14,968 nucleotides of DNA, taken from Armatimonadota bacterium (GTDB lineage: Bacteria > Sysuimicrobiota > Sysuimicrobiia > Sysuimicrobiales > VGFF01). The notes under the pieces were generated by a model that was given only the letters and a program-made list of their open reading frames with translations, did not search any database and was not told the origin of the DNA. The stretch lies in the NCBI GenBank assembly GCA_016868955.1, contig VGFF01000048.1, positions 1 to 14,968 on the forward strand, given 5' to 3'. The translations under genes were made by a program, and so were the position numbers. Positions 1 through 7,139 of this stretch are shown here, in pieces; within the stretch, counting starts at the first letter, position 1; every line of letters begins with the position of its first letter.

Positions 1-413
1 CGAATCCGGTATCGGATCGCGAAGCGCTTCGTCTCGTCGGCGGCACGATAGGTCCAGCGCAGGATCCGCTCATTGCCGTCGCGGGCCGTTTCGTAGGGCA
101 CGGGCGCATTCGTCGCCGCGTCGTGCACGCCGAGGTACTCGATGTCGTACGAGCCGTATTTGCCGGTCGCGCGGAGCCGCAGATCGGCGCGGGAGAACGA
201 CCCCGTGAAACGGTACGTACGGACATCGTTTACCAGGGCGTCGCCGTCCGCCAGGAGCCGGATCTTCTGCTCGATGAGCGGGTGGTCGTAGGACTTCTGC
301 TGCGCGAAGACCGGCGCGGCCAGGAGGAGGAAGACTGTGGCGACCAAGGCGGAAGCCGCGACGTAGGCGGGCGGACGAGCGCGGCGCGCGGCGCGGGGCT
401 GCGCTTGCATCAT
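1..413 (-). CDS. Exported DUF2207-like membrane protein, C-terminus cut by window edge
   Basis: The reading frame starts at a double ATG (413 and 410) and stays open to the window edge, so only the first 137 residues are visible. Residues 1-38 form a long signal peptide: an Arg-rich n-region, then a hydrophobic core ending AAPVFAQQ. The mature part begins with a pattern typical of the DUF2207 N-terminal domain. An amphipathic strand contains a D-G pair (LLADGDALVND), then comes RTYRFTGSFSRADLRL, and later RILRWTYRAADETKRFAIRY. DUF2207 proteins are exported, membrane-anchored proteins of unknown function with an extracytoplasmic beta-rich domain; the membrane segments would lie beyond the window. 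No clear Shine-Dalgarno sequence precedes the start. It diverges from the dehydrogenase at 523. The family call rests on pattern memory, not on a search. Confidence 0.65.
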   Translation of the reverse strand, partial: MMQAQPRAARRARPPAYVAASALVATVFLLLAAPVFAQQKSYDHPLIEQKIRLLADGDALVNDVRTYRFTGSFSRADLRLRATGKYGSYDIEYLGVHDAATNAPVPYETARDGNERILRWTYRAADETKRFAIRYRI

Positions 414-437
414 GCCCACGTGGTCAGCATACCGTGT

Positions 438-460
438 GCCGGCGCGACGGGTGCGCCGGC
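438..460. repeat. Perfect 8-bp inverted repeat in the divergent intergenic region
   Basis: GCCGGCGC (438-445) and GCGCCGGC (453-460) are perfect inverted arms around a 7-base spacer. The element lies between two divergent genes (minus-strand start at 413, plus-strand start at 523). It could be an operator or a GC-rich hairpin. In GC-rich DNA such arms also arise by chance. Confidence 0.35.
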
Positions 461-522
461 GGCAAATGGACGCTGGGGCTCGCGGGCAGGGTGAACGCCG
501 TCGTCCTGCGAAGACTTCGCGC

Positions 523-1260
523 ATGGAATTCGCGAATAAAGTCGCCATCGTGACCGGCGCTTCCAGCGGGATCGGGGCCGCCGTCGCCACCGCGCTCGCG
601 GGCCGCGGCGCCGCCGTCGCCGTGCACTACGCGCGCAACCGCGCCGGGGCCGAGCGAGTCTGCGAGACGATCCGCGCCGCCGGCGGACGAGCCCGGACCT
701 TCGCCGCCGATGTCCGCCGCCCGGACGCGTGCGTTCAGCTCGTCGACAACGTCTTCCGGCTCTGGGACGCCGTCGACATCGTCGTCAACAACGCCGGCGT
801 CGTCGACCGGACGCCGCTGGACGCGATCACCGAGGAGGTCTGGGACGAACAGATGGATGTGCACGTCAAGGGGCCGTTCTTCCTGAGCCGCGCCGCCGCC
901 GCCCGGATGCCGAGCGGCGGCGTCATCGTCAACGTTTCGTCGATGCGCGGCGTGATGGCCGCCGCCGACGCGCCCCACTACGCCGCCAGCAAAGCAGCGG
1001 TGACAATGCTGACGAAGTCGCTGGCGCTCGCGTACGCGCCGCGCGTGCGCGTGAACGCGGTCGCGCCGGGGTACACGGAAACGCCGGCGCACGCCCATCG
1101 AACTCCGGCGAGCCGGGCGCAGGTGGAGTCGACCATCCCGATGGGGCGGTTCGCCAGCTCCGAGGAGATGGCCGCCGTCGTATGCTTCGCGGCGTCCGAA
1201 CGCACCCGGTTCATGACGGGGCAAACGATCGTCGTCGCCGGCGGCATGGCGATCGGCTAA
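523..1260 (+). CDS. Short-chain dehydrogenase/reductase (FabG-like SDR)
   Basis: A classical SDR of 245 residues, close to the usual 240-255. The cofactor-binding glycine motif TGASSGIG is at residues 11-18. D63 begins the adenine-pocket DV pair, and the structural NNAG motif is at 89-92. The active-site serines are S139/S140 and the YxxxK pair is Y153 and K157. The C-terminal GQTIVVAGGMAIG matches the usual end of FabG-like enzymes. R38 after the second beta strand favours NADP(H). The fourth catalytic residue, normally Asn in a pattern like VNLKG, is His114 here (MDVHVKG). The frame is open upstream to 412, but the extension is Arg-rich and unlike the family; the ATG at 523 starts one strand before the Gly motif. 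The substrate cannot be read from the sequence. It converges with the nuclease-like gene, leaving 9 bases between the stops. Confidence 0.9.
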   Translation: MEFANKVAIVTGASSGIGAAVATALAGRGAAVAVHYARNRAGAERVCETIRAAGGRARTFAADVRRPDACVQLVDNVFRLWDAVDIVVNNAGVVDRTPLDAITEEVWDEQMDVHVKGPFFLSRAAAARMPSGGVIVNVSSMRGVMAAADAPHYAASKAAVTMLTKSLALAYAPRVRVNAVAPGYTETPAHAHRTPASRAQVESTIPMGRFASSEEMAAVVCFAASERTRFMTGQTIVVAGGMAIG

Positions 1261-1269
1261 TCGCGCTTC

Positions 1270-1746
1270 CTACTGGCTCATTCCGAAATCGCTGGGCTTG
1301 ACGTTCTCCAAGAAGCGCTTGAACTGCTCGGCGTCGTCTTCGTAGTCGGATTTCTTTAGCGGGAGCGCATGCCCAGCGACTTTCTCGTCGACGAAGATCG
1401 GCGCGTCCATCCGCAGGGCCAGCGCGATCGCGTCGCTGGGGCGCGAGTCGATGGCGCGCTCGTCGCCGTTGACCTGCAGGAACATCTGAGCGTAGTACGT
1501 CTGATCGCGAACGTCCGTGACGACGACCCGCTTCAAGGCCACGGAAAGCTTTCCGAGCACGTCCCGCAGGAGGTCGTGCGTCATCGGGCGCGGCAGCGTA
1601 ACCCCTTGAAGTTGCAGCGCGATCGCCTGCGCCTCCGAGCTTCCGACCCAAATCGGCAGCGCCAACGACTCGTTCGTGTCGGTGAGGAGGACGACGGGAT
1701 TCATCTGGTGATCCATCGCGACGCCCTTCACCTTCATGGCAATCAA
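1270..1746 (-). CDS. Bifunctional nuclease family protein (BFN/DUF151)
   Basis: A 158-residue protein matching the bacterial BFN (DUF151) family. The N-terminus reads (M)IAMKVKGVAMDH followed by NPVVLLTD. The signature LPIWVGSSEAQAIALQLQGV follows, then PRPMTHDLLRDVL and RPSDAIALALR. An acidic C-terminal tail (DYEDDAEQFKRFL) corresponds to the UVR-like region of some members. Relatives are described as having DNase/RNase activity or are left as uncharacterised nucleases; the exact role here is unknown. I chose the TTG at 1746 over the ATG at 1737 because GGGAGG (1754-1759, minus strand) lies 7 bases before it and family members usually carry two or three residues before the MKVKG-like strand. 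It lies 92 bases downstream of the spoVR remnant and converges with the dehydrogenase. Confidence 0.85.
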   Translation of the reverse strand: MIAMKVKGVAMDHQMNPVVLLTDTNESLALPIWVGSSEAQAIALQLQGVTLPRPMTHDLLRDVLGKLSVALKRVVVTDVRDQTYYAQMFLQVNGDERAIDSRPSDAIALALRMDAPIFVDEKVAGHALPLKKSDYEDDAEQFKRFLENVKPSDFGMSQ

Positions 1747-1753
1747 GAGCGGG

Positions 1754-1759
1754 CCTCCC
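1754..1759 (-). promoter_or_regulatory. Shine-Dalgarno GGGAGG deciding a TTG start
   Basis: GGGAGG on the minus strand lies 7 bases before the TTG at 1746 but 16 bases before the ATG at 1737. This spacing favours the TTG as start of the DUF151 gene. Confidence 0.55.
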
Positions 1760-1838
1760 AAGTCGTGCTTGGGACCGATTCTACACGGCTGATTCCCGGC
1801 CGTGAATCCTGGACGGGAGTTCACCCGGGCCTTGCGCT

Positions 1839-2369
1839 TCAGACGGTGGAGAACCCGGTTTCGTCGTGCACGTAGACGCGCCCGTTCGCCCGCAACCGGA
1901 CGCTGCACCGCCAGATCGTGTGCACCGCCGCGAGATACCCTCGGATGCGGCGCGGATCGAGCGTGCGATCTTCCTCCGTGTGCGCCAGCGTCAGCTCGTC
2001 GGCTTCTGGATCGATGACGGTGACGGGCGGCTCCCCCTTCGCGATCTTCTGGCGAATGAAGAGGTTCTTGACCTGGGCCGGGTCCGCGACTTGAGAGCGA
2101 TCCTTCGGGTCGCCGACGAACAGATCGAGGCGGCGAACCATCTCGTCGTCGAGCTATTCGTCGAGGAAGCGGATATCTTCGTAATCCCGCCGTACGTCGA
2201 ATACGCGCGGCCAGCCGCCGGGCGCGTGCAGCCGGCGAAACAGCGCGTATCCGAGGGCATACGTGAACGGCCGGTTGCCGAACTCGGCCGAAGCGATCGC
2301 CCACTGGCGCGGCGACAGGACTTCGCGCAGAATTTCCCACTCAACGAACGTTGCCCACCCCTCGTTGAT
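1839..2369 (-). pseudogene. spoVR: SpoVR family protein, C-terminal remnant with in-frame TAG
   Basis: This is the C-terminal part of a SpoVR-family protein, about 175 residues; complete members (B. subtilis SpoVR, E. coli YcgB) are roughly 470-510. It begins exactly at the conserved NEGWATF motif. The ALGYALFRRL segment and RRDYEDIRFLDE follow, then LDDEMVRRLDLFV, and later PPVTVIDPEADELTLAHTEE and RRIRGYLAAVHTIWRCSV. All of these align in order with SpoVR C-termini. A TAG at 2154-2156 falls in frame between FLDE and LDDE. Relatives usually have Tyr there, so one base change from TAC or TAT would explain it. Downstream the frame is open to a TGA at 1839. Upstream it is joined without a break to prkA sequence. 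SpoVR takes part in spore cortex formation in Bacillus and is part of a PrkA/YhbH stress cluster in many non-sporulating bacteria. Confidence 0.85.
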
Positions 2370-3850
2370 CGTGGCCCGCAGGTGCTCGTGCTCCGTGTAG
2401 GACATCGCCTGCATCTCGTCGCGGCGAGTGAGTAGCACGTTCTCGAACGCCGCCCGCGCCGGCCGGCTGACTATGCAGCGCTCGACGAGCACGTTCTCGA
2501 CCTCGTCGATCAGTTCGCGGTCTTCTTCGGCGGGCGCGTCCGCGAATTGGCAGCGCGCGATCGCGTCGAGGCAATTCCGGTAGACGTTCTGGCCGTAGTC
2601 GAAGAACTGCGATGGGATCAGATGATCGATCAGCGTCGAGATCCGATCGTTGAGGAATTCCAGATTCGTCCCTTCGAACTGGCGCAGCAGATCCTTGACG
2701 TCGAGATCCTTGATCGAATGATAATCGAACGTTTCCTCGATCGCGTTCGTTACCACCTCGAGGTCGAGGCAGGCGCCGGCGCGCGTGTAGTCGATCACAA
2801 TCGCGTCCTCGAAGAAGCACGGGCTAAGGCCGCGCATACCCAGCGACTCCTGTCGCGTCTTCAAGGCGTACCGCGCCGTATGCGTGGAGACGTCGGGCGG
2901 CATGTGCTTCTCCTCGCGGCGCATGCGATTGCCGCGGGCGACGATATCGGCGGCGATCCGCGTCTCGCCTTCGAGGTCCGTGTTGTACGGGAAGTCGACC
3001 TTGTGAATGCGCCCCCCTACGGCTCCACGATGTCCTCGGACAGGGAAACGTTGTACTCCGGGTGTTTCGTGTGCCCGATGACGACTCAGTCGACGTGCAC
3101 GGTCGGAAAGTTCGCCAAATCGATCCGTTTCGACTGGATGAGCTCCAGCAGCAGCGACGGCAACTGCCGCCGGCTCTTGAATACCTCCGTCCAGTCGACG
3201 ATGCCGCGGTTGGCCCAGATGATCTTGCCTTCAAAGTGGTACGCCTGCGGATCGTGAGTCGGACCGCGCTCCTTGAGCATCGCGAAGTTGATGTTGCCGA
3301 CGAACGTGGCGATGTCCTCACGACGAAGGTCGGTGGGCGTGTGTTTGGCGATGCCCGTCTTGTGGCGGACCGACAGGCACATCCGCTGGACGGGCACGTT
3401 CGCCCAGCCGCCGTGCCGCTGGATCAAACGATCGCAGATCGGGCACGGCACGGCCTCTTCGTGCCAATAGAAGCCCTCGGCGTCGAGCTCGTCCGCCGGC
3501 ACGAGGTCGAAGGGATGTCGATGGAACGGGCAACCTTAGACGGAGAACGCCAAGCCCGCGTCCGTCTCCGAATACCGCTCGATGTGGCGTTTGATCTTGT
3601 CCACCGTCGTGCTCTTGCCCGATCCTTGCGGGCCGACCAGTAACAGCAATCGCCGCTCCATGACCAGCGAGTGCGCGCGGAAGAATCCGACGATGTCTCC
3701 GATGGGTTTCACAATGCCGTGGATGCCAGCGAATACCGTCTCCGGCGTGTAGTCGTCGAGCATGTCTGCGATGTAGTGGTGCGCCGTGCGCCGAAGGCGG
3801 GGATCGGTTCGCGCCGCGGACACGTATTGCCGAATCGTCCGCAATTCCAT
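2370..3850 (-). pseudogene. prkA: PrkA serine protein kinase, decayed and fused to spoVR
   Basis: PrkA is an AAA-type serine protein kinase or regulatory ATPase normally encoded with yhbH (DUF444) and spoVR. The likely start is the ATG at 3850, with AAGG 8 bases upstream. Residues 73-81 are the Walker A motif GPQGSGKST. After FSV a TAA (3536-3538) interrupts the frame. The same frame then continues GCPFHRHPFDLVP, CPICDRL, ANRGIVDWTEVFK and FPTVHVD. A TGA (3086-3088) follows, then VVIGHTKHPEYNVSLSEDIVEP. The next codon is TAG (3017-3019), and the frame shifts; a lost C (TAC to TA) before the G-run would account for it. The C-terminal part continues GGRIHKVDFPYN, MRREEKHMPPDVSTHTARYA, GLSPCFF and TEHEHLRATI, matching PrkA to about 30 residues from its end. 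It then runs into SpoVR at about 2370. Four lesions plus a deletion indicate a pseudogene. Confidence 0.87.
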
Positions 3851-3922
3851 GAGCGTCGCCTTCCCTTTCGAATGCCGTCGTGTCCGCGGTGACGACGTCC
3901 CCAACCGCGGCGATGGCTCGTT

Positions 3923-3948
3923 ATACCCGCATGTCGTCGGACGCACAC
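3923..3948 (-). promoter_or_regulatory. Candidate sigma-B-like promoter for the prkA remnant
   Basis: On the minus strand GTGT (3945-3948) is followed after 16 bases by GGGTAT (3923-3928). This fits the GNNT-N14-16-GGGTAY pattern known for sigma-B-type general stress promoters in Gram-positive bacteria. It lies about 72 bases before the prkA ATG. The -35 part carries little information, so this is a weak call that rests mainly on GGGTAT. Confidence 0.3.
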
Positions 3949-4022
3949 GTTCCCTGCCGCAACGAACCCCAAAGAACGAGGGCGGCGGAGACGGCGGGCT
4001 GTTTCGCATTCGCCGGCGCGAG

Positions 4023-4056
4023 AAAAACAAAGAGGGCGGCCGTTTGGCCGCCCTCT
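4023..4056 (-). terminator. Intrinsic terminator of korAB
   Basis: Perfect 11-bp arms (4031-4041 and 4046-4056, core GAGGGCGGCC / GGCCGCCCTC) enclose a 4-base loop. On the minus strand they are followed by a T-rich tract (TTGTTTTT, 4023-4030). It lies 26 bases beyond the korB stop, so it ends the korAB transcript before the prkA remnant. Confidence 0.9.
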
Positions 4057-4082
4057 CGACTGCGTCGACGCGCCCTGGCGCG

Positions 4083-4943
4083 TTATCGATACGACGCCAG
4101 CACGACGTTGCGATCAACGTTCTCCAGTTGCTCGGTCCAGATCGGCAGCCGATTGTGCGGCTCGTGACGGCGCGGGTTCTTGTAGATGACGCCGAGCGGG
4201 ACCTTGCCGCGCCGCGCAAAGTCTCGGACAAGCGCTTGCGCCGCCTCGACGCTCGTCACGTCGTGATCGTCCGGCACGTATGCGACGTGCTCGCGGAACC
4301 ATTCGTAGGTGTTGAATTTGTTGTACGTCACGCAAGGCGAAAAGTCGTTGACGAGCGAGAATCCCTTGTGCTGGAAGGCCTCGACCAGGACCTTCGTTCC
4401 GTGCTTTACGTCGCCCGAGAACGACTGCGCGACGAACGTCGCCTCCGACGCCAGCGCCAGCAGCAGCGGATCGACCATCGGCGGCTTCTCCTCGCTGAAC
4501 GTCTCGAACGTCTGGCCGAGACCGCCGGTCGGCGAGCTCTGCCCCTTCGTCAATCCGTAGACGCCGTTGTTCATGATCAACAGCACCATATCGGGATCGC
4601 GGCGGCAGACGTGCACGAAGTTTTCGACGCCGATCGCCAGCGTGTCGCCGTCGCCGGCGAGCGTGATGACCTTCAGCTCCGGGTTCGTCATCTTGACGCC
4701 GAGCGCGTAGGCGAGCGCGCCCCCGTGCGTGCCGTGGAACGCATTTCCGTTGAGGTAGTTGCGGATCTGCCCGCTGCAGCCGATGCCGCCGCACATCATC
4801 AGCTCGTGCGGCATGATCTCGAGCTCGGTCAGCGCCTGCTTGAGGCCGGCGAGCACCGCGAAGTCGCCGCACCCCGGGCACCACTGGATCTGGTGCCGCG
4901 GAACCGCGTTTTCGTCCCAGAGCTTAATCCCCTTCGTGCTCAT
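4083..4943 (-). CDS. korB: 2-oxoacid:ferredoxin oxidoreductase, beta subunit
   Basis: A 286-residue TPP-binding beta subunit. With KorA it catalyses CoA-dependent oxidative decarboxylation of a 2-oxoacid (probably 2-oxoglutarate) to the acyl-CoA, reducing ferredoxin. The [4Fe-4S] ligands are visible: C22 and C25 (WCPGCGDF), a cysteine in CGGIGC (C51/C56) and C204 (SPCVTYN). The TPP/Mg motif starts GDGD at 97-100 and ends in NN at 125-126 before GVYGLTKGQ. SPTG at 137-140 follows the usual Kor pattern. The ATG at 4943 lies 20 bases inside the end of korA, so the two are translationally coupled. Its Shine-Dalgarno GGAGG is half of an 11-base palindrome (4947-4957). An intrinsic terminator follows. 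Substrate assignment to 2-oxoglutarate rather than pyruvate or another 2-oxoacid is by family resemblance. Confidence 0.93.
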   Translation of the reverse strand: MSTKGIKLWDENAVPRHQIQWCPGCGDFAVLAGLKQALTELEIMPHELMMCGGIGCSGQIRNYLNGNAFHGTHGGALAYALGVKMTNPELKVITLAGDGDTLAIGVENFVHVCRRDPDMVLLIMNNGVYGLTKGQSSPTGGLGQTFETFSEEKPPMVDPLLLALASEATFVAQSFSGDVKHGTKVLVEAFQHKGFSLVNDFSPCVTYNKFNTYEWFREHVAYVPDDHDVTSVEAAQALVRDFARRGKVPLGVIYKNPRRHEPHNRLPIWTEQLENVDRNVVLASYR

Positions 4944-6810
4944 TGCGGAGGACCTCCACTTTGATGGGTTGGGTGCTGCCGATGCGGACGATCGTGCCTT
5001 CGCGCTTCATCGCCTCGAGAACGGCGTCGGCGACCTCCGTCGGATGCATCGGAACGCCGTTGTACTTGACGATGCGCCGCGTCGAGATCAGCAGCTCGCG
5101 CTGCAGCAAGTCCGCGAACTGACCGCTGTAGTTCTGCTCGACGACGATCACCGCCGAGGCGTCCTCGAACAGCTTGCTAACGTACGCCTTTTCGAATGGA
5201 TAGATGTAGGAGAAGTGCACGAGCGCCGCCTTGACGCCGCGCTGCACGAGCATCTCGCGCGCTTCCTCGAGCACCGGCCGCGTATTGCCCCAGCCGACGA
5301 TCACCGGATTGCCGCGTGTGTCGCCGACCTGGAACGGCTTCTTCCAGTCCTCCCGCAGATACGTCTCCACCTTGCGCATGCGCTTTTCCATCATCTGCGT
5401 GCGCTTGACGGGGTGGATGGTCACGAACCCGGATTCGTCGTGCTCTGTACCGGTCGTCTTCGAGATGGCTCCCGGCGTGCCGGGCAGCGTGCGCGGCGAG
5501 ATCCCCGAATCCGTGATCTCGTAGCGCCGGTATTCCTTGCCGTGGATGTCCTCTTCCTTGAGCAGCGTGCTTCGGTCGAGCTTCGGCTTCTGATCGAACA
5601 CGCTCTCCAGGACCGTCTTCTTGCCCTCGGACAGGTTGAGGTCGGTCATGAAGAAGATCGGGCACTGGTACTTGTCGTGGAACTCGCAGGCGTCCAGCAT
5701 GACGGTGAAGCACTCTTCCGTCGTCGCCGGCGCCAGGATGATCCGGGGAATGTCGCCGTGGCCGGCGCCGAGCAGCAAGTTAAGGTCGCCTTGCTCGGGC
5801 CGCGTCGGCATGCCGGTGGACGGTCCGGCGCGCTGAGAGTCGACGATAATCACGGGCTGCTCGGTGACGCCGATGACGCCGATCTCCTCGATCTTCAGGC
5901 TGATGCCCGGACCCGAGCTCGCGATCATCGTGCGCGCCCCCGCGATCGACGCACCGATCGCGGCGCGGATGCTCTCGCGCTCGTTCTGACCCTGCAACGC
6001 GCGCCCACCGTACTTCGGCAGGTACCGCTCCATGAACTCGAGGATGCTGCTCGCCGGCGTGATCGGATAGCCGGCGTAGAAACGCACGCCGCCGACGATG
6101 CCGCCGAATCCGAGGCACTCGTTGCCGGAGATGTAGACCGCCTTCTTGGCTGGGCGCGCCTCCAAGCGCACGCCGCTCTTGTACCCTTTGGCGGCGCAGA
6201 TCTCGTCGACCGCGGCGCGGCCGCGCTGCGCCGCGGTCAAGTTCAGATCGACCAGATCGCGGCCGCGGCGGGCGAACCGCTCCTCCATCAGCTTGCCGAA
6301 GTACGCCAGATCGTCGTCGAATCGCAGGATCCGCAGCAGCGCCCCGAGCATGATCGTGTTCTTGACGACCTCCCGCTTCATCTCACCCTGCGCGATCTTG
6401 CGCGCCGGAATCGGGAAGATCTGGACGCCACGGGCTTCCAGCTCGTCGGTTGGCACGACGCCGGTCGAGGAGTCGTAGAGAAGCATGCCGCCCGGCTTCA
6501 CGCCGCCTCCGTGCCGCAGGATGGTGTCGCGGTTCGGCTGCTCCGGCGCGTCGGGGTTGGAATCGTATTCCAAGGCGACGAGGATGTCGTAGGCGGCGTC
6601 GCCGAACGAGATCGCCGGTTCCTCGGTGATCATCATCGGGTCGAATTGGTGCGCGCCGTAAATCGTCGACGCGTACCCTTTTTCTTGCGCAATGGCGCTC
6701 AGGCCCGCGCGCGTGAGGATCTTCCCGAGGACCTCCGTCACCGTGGTCACGCCGTCCCGGAGCTGAACTCCTCCCACGAGAAGCTTCAGGTGGTTCACTC
6801 TGACGGACAT
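4924..6810 (-). CDS. korA: 2-oxoacid:ferredoxin oxidoreductase, fused gamma-alpha subunit
   Basis: A 628-residue subunit combining the gamma domain (about residues 8-200) and the alpha domain (about 222-610), the usual layout for KorA in aerobic and facultative bacteria. The gamma part contains VTTVTEVLGKILTRAG and GAHQFDPMMITEEPAISFGD. The alpha part carries GYPITPASSILEFM (YPITP at 248-252), the substrate-loop region, and the SSGPGISLKIEEIG, QRAGPSTGMPT and PEQGDLN motifs typical of the family. The C-terminal domain includes VIVGWGNTRPVLEEA and VVEQNYSGQFADLL. The ATG at 6810 is preceded by GGAGG with 5 bases between; the frame is open for 37 more codons upstream, but those residues do not look like Kor. 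It is the first gene of korAB, which probably supplies reduced ferredoxin and succinyl-CoA. It is intact, unlike its neighbours on both sides. Confidence 0.94.
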   Translation of the reverse strand: MSVRVNHLKLLVGGVQLRDGVTTVTEVLGKILTRAGLSAIAQEKGYASTIYGAHQFDPMMITEEPAISFGDAAYDILVALEYDSNPDAPEQPNRDTILRHGGGVKPGGMLLYDSSTGVVPTDELEARGVQIFPIPARKIAQGEMKREVVKNTIMLGALLRILRFDDDLAYFGKLMEERFARRGRDLVDLNLTAAQRGRAAVDEICAAKGYKSGVRLEARPAKKAVYISGNECLGFGGIVGGVRFYAGYPITPASSILEFMERYLPKYGGRALQGQNERESIRAAIGASIAGARTMIASSGPGISLKIEEIGVIGVTEQPVIIVDSQRAGPSTGMPTRPEQGDLNLLLGAGHGDIPRIILAPATTEECFTVMLDACEFHDKYQCPIFFMTDLNLSEGKKTVLESVFDQKPKLDRSTLLKEEDIHGKEYRRYEITDSGISPRTLPGTPGAISKTTGTEHDESGFVTIHPVKRTQMMEKRMRKVETYLREDWKKPFQVGDTRGNPVIVGWGNTRPVLEEAREMLVQRGVKAALVHFSYIYPFEKAYVSKLFEDASAVIVVEQNYSGQFADLLQRELLISTRRIVKYNGVPMHPTEVADAVLEAMKREGTIVRIGSTQPIKVEVLRNEHEGD

Positions 6811-6859
6811 ATCTGCCTCCATGCCTGCGTGGGGACGACACTGCTGCGGATCGGGAAAT

Positions 6860-6886
6860 AGGCGCCCCGAACAGGCTGTGGCGCCT
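6860..6886 (-). repeat. Inverted repeat in the korA 5' leader
   Basis: AGGCGCC (6860-6866) and GGCGCCT (6880-6886) are perfect 7-bp arms around 13 bases. They lie between the putative promoter and the korA start, 50 bases before the ATG. There is no T-tract directly after it on the minus strand, so it looks less like a terminator than like an operator or leader hairpin. Confidence 0.4.
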
Positions 6887-6904
6887 TTCGCGATGTTCAG
6901 AAAA

Positions 6905-6913
6905 ATGCTAGCA
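6905..6913 (-). promoter_or_regulatory. Candidate extended -10 element for korAB
   Basis: On the minus strand TGCTAGCAT fits a TGnTAnnnT extended -10 motif, about 95 bases before the korA start. No good -35 hexamer sits at 17 bases. The call is weak. Confidence 0.3.
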
Positions 6914-7139
6914 CAGGCCATGACACGTTCGAATCAAATGACGTTATCCGGCGGATAGGTCGGCTCTATTCATTCGCCGCGACGGTGTCCCAAACGGTCT
7001 CGCGCCGCCGCGGCCGGACGAGGAGGCGGGACGTGCAATCTTATCCGATCTTGATCCAAAGAAGGCACGTTTGCGAGCGACGCGCGCCGGCGCTGCCAGA
7101 CAGCGCCGCCATGCCAACCGCGTCCCGGGGGTCCTGACG

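Larger units (their letters stand above)
6811..7139. other. Divergent intergenic region between korA and the OmpR-type pair
   Basis: 329 bases with no convincing gene; frames open here are low-complexity shadows. The left half holds the korA leader: Shine-Dalgarno (6816-6820), an inverted repeat (6860-6886) and an extended -10 candidate (6905-6913). In the right half I see nothing convincing, only a G-rich stretch just before the regulator start. Confidence 0.6.

Noticed and set aside
412..522. N-terminal extension of the SDR from ATG 412
   Set aside because: The 37 extra residues are Arg-rich and unlike SDR N-termini. They cover the divergent promoter region, and the ATG at 523 fits the family length.
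3086..3088. TGA in the prkA remnant as another selenocysteine codon
   Set aside because: The position (VHVD-x-VVIGHT) is not a cysteine in PrkA relatives, and the same gene also carries a TAA and a frameshift and runs into a spoVR remnant with a TAG.
3786..4964. 392-codon plus-strand frame opposite prkA and korB
   Set aside because: It crosses a strong terminator hairpin and is antisense to KorB; the composition is low complexity.
4759..6861. 700-codon open frame on the plus strand opposite korA
   Set aside because: It is antisense to an intact, motif-rich KorA; its translation is Arg/Asp/Leu-rich and resembles no family. Long shadow frames are expected at this GC content.
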